Source of the DNA: JAJKIV01 sp036274195 | Lineage (GTDB): Bacteria > Gemmatimonadota > Gemmatimonadetes > Gemmatimonadales > Gemmatimonadaceae | Length of the DNA: 64,000 nt | Assembly (NCBI GenBank): GCA_036274195.1 | Contig: DASUGD010000326.1 | Span: forward strand, 1-64,000 | Reading direction: 5' to 3' | Part shown: piece after piece, positions 8,816 to 18,600 of the stretch | Position numbering within the stretch: position 1 is the stretch's first letter | Layout of the letters: every line of letters begins with the position of its first letter | Notes under the pieces: generated by a model | What the model saw: only the letters and a program-made list of their open reading frames with translations | What the model was told of the DNA's origin: nothing | Databases searched by the model: none | Made by a program: the position numbers and the translations under genes

Positions 8816-9494
8816 CGTTTCGCGGGCCTTGCGGGCAGTGGGTGGCCGCCATCGGCGGCGGGTCGGCTTGCTTACGATACAATTGATGTCGAAACGGATG
8901 CACCCGGAGTGACACGGAGCGAGGCCTCCGCAGTTCTACGGAGGGCTGGTCTGGCTCATCGCGCCGCGGGGCTCTTTAAGATCATCGTGGCGCAGGCGCG
9001 GGCACTCGGCTCCGGCGGCCACCGCTCGCGGCGTTCGAGCCAACGGGCACGCGGCTCCTCTTGGGGATAGTGTCGGTGCCCTGTTGTCTCTCACTGCTCG
9101 CTCGACGCCGCCTGCGCCGAGCGCCCGCGCCCGACGGCACCCGGCTCGACCCAGAGAGTGCTCGTCACCGCGAAACGGATCGCGGCTCGGCCCTCGCGGC
9201 GCATTCACGCGGCGCGAAGCGCCGCCCGTGCGCGCCTAACAAGCCGGCGTGGCGCACGCGCCCGTGCTGCTGGCTCCTGACGGTCAGGACCTAGCGCGGC
9301 AAGGAGGCGGGGTGTCGAGACGTAGGCGGCGTTAGCGCGTAGGCCGGAGACAACGGGGCCGAGCCACTGTCCCGACACGGAGCCGGGTACCCGTTGGCTC
9401 CAGCCGTGTAAGCGCGGAAGCCGCCGGAGTCTCGACACCCCGCCGACAAGGTCGAGATGCCGACCGTCAAATCAGCCAGCAGCAAGCAGCTAGC
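8816..9494. other. Intergenic region upstream of the hem operon with a large imperfect palindrome
   Basis: No convincing gene is seen in these 679 bases; the short open frames overlap one another and lack ribosome-binding sites. The hemA-proximal part should contain the operon promoter. The other part holds an integron-like box GCCTAACAAG at 9234-9243 and a palindrome at 9306-9444. The amidohydrolase gene ends at 9495, so this also contains its 3' untranslated region. Confidence 0.6.
9306..9444. repeat. Long imperfect palindrome (stem-loop or MITE-like element)
   Basis: The arms 9306-9321 and 9429-9444 are perfect 16-base inverted repeats (GGCGGGGTGTCGAGAC and its complement). The pairing continues inward with GGCGGC and GCGC blocks, and the loop region holds a smaller GGAGCC/GGCTCC hairpin. 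It lies between the hem operon promoter side and the 3' end of the amidohydrolase gene. It could be a dispersed palindromic element or a bulky transcription terminator; no T-tract follows it. Confidence 0.7.
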
Positions 9495-11150
9495 TCACTG
9501 CTTACCGGGCCCGTACAGCACCCGACCAGCCTTCGCCCCTGTGTGCTTGTCGTGATCTATCGTCACCACCCCATTCACGAGCACGTACTCGATCCCCGTC
9601 GGAAACGCCATCGGATCCTCGTACGTCGCGCGGTCCTGAAGCTGATCGAGATCGAAGATCGTCACGTCCGCCCACAAGCCCTGCTTGATCATCCCGCGAT
9701 CCGCGAGGCGCATCCGCGTGGCCGGCCACGAGGTCATCTTCCGCACCGCATCCTCCAGCGTCAGGACGTGACGCTTCTTCACGTACTCGGCGATGACGCG
9801 CGTGGCGTTGCCGAACGACCGCGGGTGCGGCAGCCCCGTCTCGTCCGGCTTGCCTAACGTCATGACCGCGCCGGCGTCACTGCCGATGCTCGTCCACGGG
9901 AACTTGAGCGCCGTCTCGATGTCCTGCTCGCCCATCATGTGGTAGATGGCCATGACGCGCCCCTGACCCTGCAGCACGAGGTCCATCGCCGCATCCGACG
10001 GGTCCTTGTTCATCATGCGCGCGACCTCGGACAGCGACTTCTGCTCGTACTTGGCGTTGACCGGGTTCCGCGCGTTCACCAGAACGATGCCATCCCACCC
10101 GCCCGCCGCCTCGATGATGTTCCACCACCCCGGCGAGCCGGTCTTCTGCTCGTTCTTGAGACGCGCGCGGATCGCGGGATTCGAGAGCCGAGCCTTGAGC
10201 GAATCGATGCCGCCGTCGAACGCCCAGCTCGGGATCGTCGCCTCGAGACCCGTACCGCCAGCCGTGTAGACATACATGTCCGCGGCGACGTCGACGTTCC
10301 GCGCGCGGGCGGCGTCGACGATCATCCGAATGGAATCCATCCGCACGCCCCACGACGGCTTGTGCGCGACCTTGAGATGGAACACCTCGCCGGGCAGGCC
10401 CGCCTTCTCCGCGATCGTGATCAACTCGGCGACCGACTGCACGACCTCCGCCCCTTCGCCACGGATGTGGCTCGCGTACACGCCACCGTACTTCGCCGCG
10501 ACCTTCGCCATTTCGACCAGCTCATCGGTCGTGGCGTAGGAGCTCGGCGGATAGATGAGCGCCGTCGTCATGCCCATCGCGCCAGCGCGCATCGCCGTAT
10601 CCATGATCGCGCGCATGCGATCGAGCTCTGCCGCGTTAGGCGCGCGGGACGACGGGCCGAGGACGGCGGTGCGCGCCTGGGTCTCGCTGTAGTAGGAGCC
10701 GAAGTTGATGCTGATGCCACTCTTCTCCATGCCGGCGAAGTACCCGGCCACGTCGCTCGCCGCCCGGACGGGGATGCCGCCTTCGCCGCCGATCGCCGTC
10801 GTCACGCCCTGTCGCAGCTTGTTCTCGGCCAGCCCGTTTCGCGGGAGCACGCTGCCGGATTGGTCCATCATGTCGATCCAGCCGGGCGAGACGTACTTGC
10901 CGGTGGCGTCGATCTCGGTTTTCCCACGTTCGGCGACGCGGCCGATCTTCGCGAAGCGGCCATCCTTGATGCCCACGTCGGCGAGGATCCACGGGTTGCC
11001 AGCGCCGTCGAGCACGCGGCCGTTGCGGATCACGACGTCGTAGGTGGGAGCCTGCGCGGCGTTCTGTGCGCCGAGATCCCCGGACGGAGCGCCAAGGGAT
11101 GCACCCAGGGCGAGGCAGAGCAGCGTACGCACGACGGTTGGCGAGGGCAT
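9495..11150 (-). CDS. Secreted N-acyl-D-amino-acid deacylase-like amidohydrolase
   Basis: Amidohydrolase-superfamily protein of the D-aminoacylase group (551 residues) with a Sec signal peptide (TLLCLALGASLGAP). Family features are YDVVIRNGRVLDGAGNPW, the LRQGVTTAIGGEGG segment, YASHIRGEG, VFHLKVAHK, IGSDAG and a C-terminal WADVTIFD strand. The first metal motif, usually His-x-His after PG(F/W)ID, is replaced here by MMDQSG, so metal binding or activity may differ from the textbook enzyme. The ATG at 11150 is chosen because the upstream open frame adds about 105 residues that do not resemble the family. Divergent from the deaminase gene. Confidence 0.85.
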   Translation of the reverse strand: MPSPTVVRTLLCLALGASLGAPSGDLGAQNAAQAPTYDVVIRNGRVLDGAGNPWILADVGIKDGRFAKIGRVAERGKTEIDATGKYVSPGWIDMMDQSGSVLPRNGLAENKLRQGVTTAIGGEGGIPVRAASDVAGYFAGMEKSGISINFGSYYSETQARTAVLGPSSRAPNAAELDRMRAIMDTAMRAGAMGMTTALIYPPSSYATTDELVEMAKVAAKYGGVYASHIRGEGAEVVQSVAELITIAEKAGLPGEVFHLKVAHKPSWGVRMDSIRMIVDAARARNVDVAADMYVYTAGGTGLEATIPSWAFDGGIDSLKARLSNPAIRARLKNEQKTGSPGWWNIIEAAGGWDGIVLVNARNPVNAKYEQKSLSEVARMMNKDPSDAAMDLVLQGQGRVMAIYHMMGEQDIETALKFPWTSIGSDAGAVMTLGKPDETGLPHPRSFGNATRVIAEYVKKRHVLTLEDAVRKMTSWPATRMRLADRGMIKQGLWADVTIFDLDQLQDRATYEDPMAFPTGIEYVLVNGVVTIDHDKHTGAKAGRVLYGPGKQ

Positions 11151-11314
11151 GACTTCGAGTCTCACTGCGTCTCCAGAACGATGAAGGGGGTGCGACGACA
11201 GTACATCCCGGAGCGCCGGAACGGGAGTGTCGCGCGATGCTCGGTGGTCGGCGCTCGGAATCCCTGAGTGTAGATATCTGTCCATGGATCGACGGACACT
11301 TCTCGCGACCAACG

Positions 11315-11746
11315 ATGACGCACCCATCGGACTTCGACGACACCCACTGGATGCGCCGTTGCGGCGAGCTCGCGGCGCTGGCAAAGGCAGCTGGCAATAC
11401 CCCCGTTGGCTCGCTGCTGGTCCTCGGTGGGCAGCTCCTGGCGGAGGCCGCAGAAGAGACGCCAACTGGCCCTCGCCCCTTTGCCCACGCGGAGTTCCTC
11501 GTGGTCGAACAGGCCCTCCAGCTGCGGCCGCGCCCTGATCTACAGAACGCGACCCTGTATTCCACGGCCGAGCCCTGTATTCTGTGCGGTTTCGCGGTGC
11601 GGGAAGCCCGGATCGGCCGGGTGGTGGTCGCCCGTCCCGCGGGCGACATTGGCAGCATCCGATCGCGGTTTCCGGTTCTGACCGCCGACTGGGTTGCTCG
11701 TTGGGGGCCCCCGCCGACTATTGTCTGGATGGACGCGGCCCCCTAG
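11315..11746 (+). CDS. Nucleoside/cytidine deaminase-like zinc hydrolase
   Basis: Short (143 residues) CMP/dCMP deaminase-fold protein of the tRNA-adenosine/guanine deaminase type. The zinc site is visible as FAHAEFLVV (His-Ala-Glu) followed by STAEPCILCGFAV (Pro-Cys-x-x-Cys), and GNTPVGSLLVLGGQLLAEA is the usual first beta hairpin. These proteins hydrolytically deaminate nucleobases or nucleosides; the exact substrate cannot be assigned. The ATG at 11315 begins MTHPSDFDD. It is transcribed away from the amidohydrolase, and the octamer at 11749-11756 lies just after its stop. Confidence 0.85.
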   Translation: MTHPSDFDDTHWMRRCGELAALAKAAGNTPVGSLLVLGGQLLAEAAEETPTGPRPFAHAEFLVVEQALQLRPRPDLQNATLYSTAEPCILCGFAVREARIGRVVVARPAGDIGSIRSRFPVLTADWVARWGPPPTIVWMDAAP

Positions 11747-11801
11747 CCGCCTAACGTCGGCCAGTGCACACGCTCCAAGCCACCTCAATGACGACATTGG
11801 C

Positions 11802-11903
11802 ATGACACGCACCCTCGGCGACCGCTACACGCTCGACGCCGAGATCGGGGCAGGCGGAATGGCCACGGAATCGTCGCAATCGTCGGCGACAGGGAGCGGC
11901 TGA
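11802..11903 (+). pseudogene. Ser/Thr protein kinase N-terminal fragment
   Basis: The 33-codon frame starts like a bacterial Ser/Thr kinase: MTRTLGDRYTL, then the glycine-rich loop start EIGAGGMAT. It then loses similarity and stops, with no kinase core, so it is a decayed N-terminal remnant. The same start pattern (AGRYRIERRLGEGGMATVY) is in the intact kinase at 61085. It lies 46 bases after an octamer. Confidence is limited by the short length. Confidence 0.55.
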
Positions 11904-12028
11904 AACTAAGGTCTTTGAATCCGACCGTTTACGGCTTTCTCGCCGCGTGTGTCGATTTTGACCGGCCTCGTTCGACGTGTCATGGAGGCAGCGAGGAGCG
12001 GCAACCGCACCGAATTCAGGAGACGACA

Positions 12029-12445
12029 ATGCGATTCATGGTCATGGCCATGGTGACGAAGGAGTCCGAGGGCGGCCCTCCGCCGACGCCCGAAGCGTTT
12101 GCCGCAATGCAGAAGTACAACGAGGAGCTCGCGAAGGCCGGCGTCCTCCTCGCCGCCGAAGGCCTCTCGGCGAGCTCGCAGGGCGTGCGCGTGAAGTTCA
12201 GCGGCGACGAGCGCATCGTCGTCGACGGCCCGTTCGCCGAGACGAAGGAGCTCATCGCGGGCTTCACGATCCTTCAGGTGAAGTCGAAGGAAGAGGCGAT
12301 CGAGTGGGTCAAGCGCGCGCCGAATGTCTCTCCGAACGGCGAGGGATTGGTCGAGATCCGCAAGCTGATGGACGTCGAGGATTTCGGTGAGATGATGGGC
12401 GACGCGTTCACGCCGAACGAGGAGATCGCGAAGGTGAAGTACTAG
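12029..12445 (+). CDS. YCII-related domain protein (DGPF family)
   Basis: 138-residue single-domain protein of the YCII/DGPF family, dimeric alpha-beta barrel proteins often found near ECF sigma factors and carrying the sequence signature DGPFAETKE seen here (VVDGPFAETKELIAGF). The N-terminal MRFMVMAMVTKESE strand and KEEAIEWVKRAPN helix also match. Function in the family is not settled; enzyme or stress roles have been proposed. It starts at 12029 behind a strong AGGAGA ribosome-binding site and stands alone. Confidence 0.88.
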   Translation: MRFMVMAMVTKESEGGPPPTPEAFAAMQKYNEELAKAGVLLAAEGLSASSQGVRVKFSGDERIVVDGPFAETKELIAGFTILQVKSKEEAIEWVKRAPNVSPNGEGLVEIRKLMDVEDFGEMMGDAFTPNEEIAKVKY

Positions 12446-12481
12446 CCCGCGCTTCACATTCTCACTGGAGCCAGTGCACCC

Positions 12482-13837
12482 ATGCACCTCCGAATGCCGT
12501 GCCTCGCTCTCCTCGTGGTCTCGATCGCGGCGATGGACGTGTTCGCGCAGACAGCCGCCTCGCCATCGACGGACTACAGCGACCCGCAGGTGTGGCTCTG
12601 CCGCCCCGATCGCCCCGGCGCGTGCGACGTGGATCTCTCCACCACGGTAGTCGGTGCCGACGGACGCGCGACCGTGGAACGCGCGCGGCCGGATCCCAAG
12701 GCACCCGTGGATTGCTTCTACGTCTATCCCACGGTGTCGACGGATACGACGGACGTGAGCGATCTCGCGCCTAACGATTCCGAACGCAATGTCGTGCGAC
12801 TGCAGCTGGCGCGGTTCGGCACGAAGTGTCGACTGTTCGCGCCGATGTACCGCCAACTCACCCTCGCGGCCATGGGTCGTGCCAACGCCGCCGGCATCGA
12901 GTCCCCCGATTTCCTGGGCCTCGGGTACCAGGACGTCCGTGCCGCGTGGCGCTACTACCTCGCGCACGCCAATGGCAATCGCGGGGTCGTGCTGATCGGG
13001 CATTCGCAGGGGTCCGCGATTCTGATCGAGTTGATGCGCCGCGAGATCGAGGGCACGGCAGCACAGGCACGCATCGTCTCCGCGTTGCTCATCGGCGCGC
13101 CGGGAGGCGTCCTCGTGCCTCGCGGGCGAGACGTGGGTGGTACGTTTGCGCACCTGCCGCTCTGTCGCGCTGCCACACAGACCGGTTGCGTCGTGGCGTA
13201 TTCCTCGTTTCGTTCTACCGCGCCGCCGACGGCGGCAACGCGCTTCGGGATGTCGCCGGACTCGACGCTCGTCGCCACGTGCACCAATCCAGCCGCGTTA
13301 GGCGGCGGCGAAGCCGCCCTCAATGGCTACTTCGACGCGAAGGGAGAAACTGCCCTGCCGATGGGGCCCGCCGAGCCGTGGACCGTTGCCGAACAGCCCA
13401 TTGCCACGCCAATGGTGCGTGTCGTCGGTCTGCTGAAAGGTCAATGCAAGTCCGACGCGTTCGCCACGTATCTCGAGGTGACCGTACAGCGTGGTCCTGG
13501 CAGCCCGGCGAGCCGTGACATTCAAGGGGACTTGGCGGAAGGGCTTGGCCTCCATCTGGTGGACATGGAAGTAGCGATGGGCAATCTGGTCGATCTCGTC
13601 GGCCAACAAGCCAGGAGCTATCTCGAGATCAAACGTCGAACGGCCGGCTACGGCAGCGACGCATCGACGAGCGCCTGCAGTTCCTGCGCGCTGAACGGCC
13701 GCGCCAACGTGGCGATTCGCGCGCCGGGCATCGCGGTCAGCGGGAACTCATCGGCGATGAGCACGGCCCGCACATCCGTGATCGTGTCGAGCACCCCGGC
13801 CTCGGGTGCATCGACGATCAGCAGGTCCGGCGGTTGA
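12482..13837 (+). CDS. DUF3089 secreted alpha/beta hydrolase, tail overlapping an opposite-strand gene
   Basis: Begins with a signal peptide (CLALLVVSIAAMDVFAQ). The hydrolase body has the nucleophile elbow LIGHSQGSAI, FYVYPTVSTDTTDVSD, FAPMYRQLTLAAM and the end motif GLHLVDMEVAMGNLVDLV, which match DUF3089 alpha/beta hydrolases. After about residue 385 the frame continues Ser/Ala-rich for some 70 codons; those bases are the antisense of the receiver-like gene 13648-14118. The family normally ends near 13620, so the natural stop seems lost. Start ATG 12482. Confidence 0.8.
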   Translation: MHLRMPCLALLVVSIAAMDVFAQTAASPSTDYSDPQVWLCRPDRPGACDVDLSTTVVGADGRATVERARPDPKAPVDCFYVYPTVSTDTTDVSDLAPNDSERNVVRLQLARFGTKCRLFAPMYRQLTLAAMGRANAAGIESPDFLGLGYQDVRAAWRYYLAHANGNRGVVLIGHSQGSAILIELMRREIEGTAAQARIVSALLIGAPGGVLVPRGRDVGGTFAHLPLCRAATQTGCVVAYSSFRSTAPPTAATRFGMSPDSTLVATCTNPAALGGGEAALNGYFDAKGETALPMGPAEPWTVAEQPIATPMVRVVGLLKGQCKSDAFATYLEVTVQRGPGSPASRDIQGDLAEGLGLHLVDMEVAMGNLVDLVGQQARSYLEIKRRTAGYGSDASTSACSSCALNGRANVAIRAPGIAVSGNSSAMSTARTSVIVSSTPASGASTISRSGG

Positions 13838-14118
13838 AGCGCCGCGAGTCGCTTCGCCACCACGATCGCGGCGGCCTCCAGGACGCGGAGATCCGCCCGA
13901 TCCCGCAGACACTCTCGCACGTACCGCATGACGTCCGCGTCGCCCGCGACGACGAGCACCGTATCCCCCGGCCGCTCATCGCCGACGGCCGGCGCGGGCA
14001 ACGGCGCCGGCTGGTCGCTCGCCAGCAGCTCGACCTCGAGGCGCACCCGCGCCGATGGTGACGGCGCGCGATCGTCAGGATCGCGCGCCGCGTCATCATC
14101 CCTTGGCGGCGGTTGCAC
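13648..14118 (-). CDS. Receiver-like domain protein (degenerate response regulator)
   Basis: 156-residue protein whose C-terminal 105 residues follow the CheY fold pattern: TVLVVAGDADVMRYVRECL, DLLIVDAPEAGVLDTI in place of the phosphoacceptor strand, AVLIADEFPL, and ATLARPFSAQELQALVDASLP ending with the usual K/R-P-F helix. The canonical DD pair is GD and D-A-P, so phosphorylation could be altered. The first 50 residues are charged and Pro-rich. It is antisense-overlapped for about 190 bases by the DUF3089 gene. Confidence 0.65.
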   Translation of the reverse strand: MQPPPRDDDAARDPDDRAPSPSARVRLEVELLASDQPAPLPAPAVGDERPGDTVLVVAGDADVMRYVRECLRDRADLRVLEAAAIVVAKRLAALQPPDLLIVDAPEAGVLDTITDVRAVLIADEFPLTAMPGARIATLARPFSAQELQALVDASLP

Positions 14119-14138
14119 CGGCCGAGCGCGACTGGCCG

Positions 14139-14630
14139 TCAGTTACACACGGCGTTCTTGCCTTTCGGGCACCCCAGAAACACTTCCTGCTTGCCAGAAG
14201 GGTAGTCCTCGATGCGAAATACGCCGTACGCTGTCCCGTCGGTTCGCTTGATCAGCCACACGTGACCGACATAGGTCAGTTGAACGTTCTGCCCCCCGGG
14301 CTGCAAGAACCCGTACGATTGCTGCACGCCGGTCGCTCTGACCCAAACCATCTCGAGCGGCTCGCACGTCCCGTTCGTGAACAGGACGTTCACCTGGACG
14401 ACTCCCACGGTGGATAGCGGCACGGGGTCGAGCGGCAAGGACTGCAACTGCACCGGTCGCGTGGGATGTGGCGCGGGGTTCGGGCATCCCGGCGGGACCT
14501 TCGCCAGACCGGCGCCCTGACCGATCACGGTTCGCGTTGCGGCGTTGGGACTCGTCGGCGCGTCGGATGTGGCGCACGCACCCGCCAGGACGGCGGCGGC
14601 GAACAGCGAGACTGCGGCAAGTCGGTTCAT
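14139..14630 (-). CDS. Lipoprotein of unknown function
   Basis: 163-residue predicted lipoprotein: signal peptide with lipobox VLAGAC. The mature part has a PNPAPHPTRPVQLQSLPL segment, cysteines at LFTNGTCEP and FLGCPKGKNAVCN that could form disulfides, and no domain I recognise. The ATG at 14630 is 228 bases from the divergent lipoprotein gene 14859; a palindromic element lies between them. Its similarity to receiver or Ig-like proteins is nil. Confidence 0.7.
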   Translation of the reverse strand: MNRLAAVSLFAAAVLAGACATSDAPTSPNAATRTVIGQGAGLAKVPPGCPNPAPHPTRPVQLQSLPLDPVPLSTVGVVQVNVLFTNGTCEPLEMVWVRATGVQQSYGFLQPGGQNVQLTYVGHVWLIKRTDGTAYGVFRIEDYPSGKQEVFLGCPKGKNAVCN

Positions 14631-14694
14631 GTCGGCAACTCTCGAAGAGGTTCAGTGAAGTGCCCGCCGCGACACTACCCGCTGAACCGCTTCG

Positions 14695-14791
14695 AGATGG
14701 ATCACGCACGTTGCCGCCGAGGGTCACGCACGTTGCTACTTGGCGGAAAGCAACGTTGGTGACCCATCCCGGCAACGTGCGTGATCCATCT
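14695..14791. repeat. Nested palindromic element (REP/MITE-like)
   Basis: The outer arms, 14695-14716 and 14770-14791, are perfect 22-base inverted repeats. An inner pair (14721-14737 and 14748-14764) matches with two mismatches. It sits in the 228-base space between two divergent lipoprotein genes, so a bidirectional regulatory role is possible. Its length and nested symmetry look like a dispersed palindromic element, and such sequences often recur in these genomes; only one copy is here. Confidence 0.75.
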
Positions 14792-14858
14792 GCGCAGATA
14801 GTCGGAGGTACTGTCGGGCGCGAAGACCACGACGGTTCAACCTTCTATCGAGGTTCTC

Positions 14859-15698
14859 ATGCGCTCGATTTCGCAGTGCCTCCCGCTGGCCGTGCTCGCG
14901 ATGTTCGTGACTGCGTGTGACCAGGCGACCGCGCCAACCAGTTCGCCTGTGCGCGCACTGGATCTTCGCACTCCCAACGCATCGATCTCGGATGCCGCCA
15001 ACGGCGGCCGGCTCGGCTTCTATTTCTTGCCGCCGCTCGTCGCGAATCCGGGGACGTTCGACGGGACGTTCGATGCGACGCTCGAGCCGTACGTGACGAT
15101 CTGTGAGCTGATTACCGAGACCGGCGCGTGTAGCGATGCGGGAGACATCATGACCATCCCGTTTGGTGGCGACGGGCCTACGGCGGTCACGGCCGATGCG
15201 CTGAGCGAGTCGTACAACGCAAACTGGAATAGACCGACGCTTGACATCGGGAAGTACCGTCTCGCGGTCCGCGTGCATTCGTCAGCGGTCGGTAGCCATC
15301 AGATCCGACTCGGGTTCGTGGACCTCCAGGTGATCTCGAAAAAGAAGGATCCGGTGGACGCGGGGTTCGTGCCCGTCGTGAAAGGCTCGCCGATTCCGTT
15401 CAAGTTCCGAATTGAGACCGGCACCGTCGGTGGGGTCAGAGTCGGTGGTACGCACGTGTTCGTCGTTGGCTCGAGCGAGGCCGTTCGCGTGTTCGTCTTT
15501 GATCTGAAAGACCGGGTGATCTCTTGTCCTACGCTCACTTGGACCAGCTCAAACCCAGGTGTCATGTCGATCGGTGCAACCACCGGCGTCTTCGAAGCGG
15601 TTAGCGTTGGTGTGGCGACGATCACCGGGGCGTGCAGGGGCGTGTCTGGCTCGGCCGAATTCAGCGTTGTGCCCCTCCCTGTGCCGGACGAGCCCTAG
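14859..15698 (+). CDS. Lipoprotein with C-terminal Ig-like (Big2) domain
   Basis: 279-residue predicted lipoprotein, lipobox VTACDQ. The C-terminal part (about 195-275) is an Ig-like Big2-type domain with LTWTSSNPGVMSIGATTGVFEAVSVGVATITGAC. The central region has no recognised domain. It runs toward the hybrid sensor gene and overlaps its 3' end by 38 bases on the opposite strand. It starts near the palindrome 14695-14791. Confidence 0.75.
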   Translation: MRSISQCLPLAVLAMFVTACDQATAPTSSPVRALDLRTPNASISDAANGGRLGFYFLPPLVANPGTFDGTFDATLEPYVTICELITETGACSDAGDIMTIPFGGDGPTAVTADALSESYNANWNRPTLDIGKYRLAVRVHSSAVGSHQIRLGFVDLQVISKKKDPVDAGFVPVVKGSPIPFKFRIETGTVGGVRVGGTHVFVVGSSEAVRVFVFDLKDRVISCPTLTWTSSNPGVMSIGATTGVFEAVSVGVATITGACRGVSGSAEFSVVPLPVPDEP

Positions 15699-18600
15699 GC
15701 GCATCGCGGTAGGCAGCCGGCGTCAGGCCATACGCCTCCTGGAAGCACCGCCGGAAGTACGCCACGCTGTTGAAGCCGACGGCGTACGCAACGTCCGCCA
15801 CGGTGCCCGACCTGGCCTCGAGGAGTCGGGCACCAGCGGCGACGCGCATGGCCCGGATCAAATCGGACGGGGCGAGCCCGAACAGGTCACGGGTGCGTCG
15901 GAACAGGCGACTGCGCTCTACGCCTGCCTCACGCGACAGCGCGCTGACGTCGAAGTCGGCATCCGACAGGTAGCGCTCGATGATGCCGGTGACCTTGTCC
16001 ATGAAGGCGCGGTCGGCCGGCGACACACGATCTGGCTCGTCAGGCGGTGCAGCAGCGGGCGATGACGACGCTACATCGTTAGGCGCTGAACCACTGACGA
16101 GGCGCGCCCGCAGCCGGCGACGCGACTCGATGATGTTTCTGACGCGCGCCTCGAGCTCGCGCATCTCGAACGGCTTGACGATGTAGTCGTCCGCACCGCC
16201 CTCGAGCCCGGCGAGGCGTTGGTCGCCGTCTGCCGCCGCGGTCAGCAGGATCACTGGCACGAAGTCGGTTTCCGGGCTCGACCGAAGCGTTCGGAGCAGG
16301 GCATGTCCATCGGTTCCGGGCATCATCACGTCCGATATGATGACGTCCGGGAGATGCCGCTGCGCGAGCATGATGCCTTCGCCGCCGTCGCCACCCTCGA
16401 TCACGCGGAACGTCGGCGCGAAGTGATCGCGGACGTACGCGCGGAGGTCAGCGCTGTCGTCGACGACGAGCAGCATCGGCACGTCGTCGCGTGCGGCGTC
16501 GGCGTCCGCGTTGTCGTCGTCTGCGATTGGCGCTTCGGGAGCGATGCCTGGGTGGGCGTCGGTCACCAGGGCGGCCGGCGCCTCGATACCTGACGGGACG
16601 ATAGCAATCGACGAGTCGGCGTTAGGCGTTCCTCGCGGAAGCGTCACGCTGAACGTCGTGCCAGCCTCGCTGCTCTCCACGGCAATGCGACCATGCTGGA
16701 CGTCGACGAGCTCCTTGACCAGGGCGAGGCCAATGCCGGTGCCAGGCTGTGTGCGGGTGTTCGATTCGTCCGCCTGGTAGAATCGCTCGAAGACGTGCGC
16801 GAGCTGGTCGGCTGGGATACCAGGGCCGGTGTCGCGAACGTTCAGCGTCAGGCTGTCGGCGGCGTGCGTCAGCACGACATCGATCGATCCACCCGGCGGC
16901 GTGAACTTGATCGCGTTCGACAGGAGATTCGTGAGGATCTTCTCGAACGCGTCGGGGTCGATCACGACCGGAAGCGCGTCCGGAACGTCGAGCGTCAACG
17001 CAATCGACCGCTGCTCGGATACCCCCATGAACGCGGACGTGATGCCACGCGTCACCGCGACGAGATCGAGCGCGCGCGGCGACAGCGTCATCTCCCCGGC
17101 TTCGAGCTTCGCCACATCGAGGATCTGGTTGACGAGCCGCAGCAGCCGCTGTGAGTTGCGCATCGCGATGTCGAGCCAGCGCTGCACCTGCGGATCGGCG
17201 CCGACGCGTGCGCGAACATCCTTGAGTGGCCCGATGGTGAGCGTCAACGGCGTGCGAAGCTCGTGCGACACGTTCGCGAAGAACCGCGTCTTCGCCTGAT
17301 CGAGCGCCGCGAGCTGCACGTTCTGCTCGGCGAGCTGACGTTCGCGCGCGCTCAACGCGAGGGTCCGTTCGCTCACAACGCGCTCGAGGTCCGCCGCCCG
17401 CGCATGAAGGCGGGCGACTCGCCAGCGAAAGCCCATGACCATCGCGGCACCTAACGCCGCGAGCACCGACCAGCGGAATGCCCACGTCTCCCGGAACCGG
17501 GGCACGACCTGTACGAACAGCGTGCCGCCAGGCTCGTGCCATCCGCCTTCCGCGGTGCTCGATTCCACACGGAACGTGTATCGGCCGGGCGGCACCTTCG
17601 TGTAGAACGCCGTGCGACGGTTCCCGACGTCCACCCAATCCGCATCGTACGGCACGAGCCGGTAGCGAAAACGAACGTTATGCGGCTCGAGGAACGTGAG
17701 TGCCGTATACTCGATCTGGACATCACGTTCATTGACGCCGAGCACGATCGTATCCGCGCGAGGGGCGCGTGTGTGCCCATTGGCGGTGACCTGCTCGACG
17801 ACCATCGGCGGCGCCAGTCGCTCACCGCCCGCACGGCGCGGATCGACGACGACCACACCGTCCTGCGTGGGGAACCACAGCCGACCGTCCTTCCCCTTGG
17901 CGCCAGCCGGGTACACGCCGCCATTCGCTTCGCGGTTGCGCATGCCATCGCGCTCGGTGTAGCCGGTCGAATGCACGCGGTTGATCTTCCCGTCGGCGAA
18001 CGCGTCGAGCTCGGCGCGCGTTGCCCAGAAGATCCCGCGGTTCGTGCTCATCCAGAGCCGGCCGGCATCATCCTCGAGGATCTCGTGAATGACGTCATCG
18101 AACAGTCCATCCTTCGACGCGATCCGAACGATACTCGCCTTCGGCACGGACTTGCCGTCATCCCACGCTCGTGGATCGAGGCGCGCAAGCCCACGGCCCT
18201 CGGTTCCGATCCAGAGCCATCCGTCCGCGTCCTGGTACAGGGACCGAACGAGGTTACTCGGAAGACCGTCGGCCGTCGTGATCGCGGTGAACCGCCTATT
18301 ATGGTAGCGAACGATGCCGCCGCCGTTCGTTCCCATCCACACGGCGCCGTCGCGCGTGTTCACGAAGGCGCGGACCGGCGCGCGCGGTGCGCCGTCCGTC
18401 GAGTCCAGATGCGTCCATCGCCCGCCCTCGAATCGGAACAGTCCGCCCCCGGATCCAGCCCAGATTGCGCCTACCGCATCGCCGTGGAGCGCGAACACCG
18501 TTCGGAACGCATTACCCGGCGGACCCGCATCGCGACACGTCATCGTCGCGGTCACACACACGTCCGCGAAGAACCCCTGGCCTCCGACCCACAGCTCACC

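Noticed and set aside
9234..9336. GCCTAACAAG box with a GTTAGCG partner as attC
   Set aside because: GTTAGCG violates GTTRRRY and no L boxes pair.
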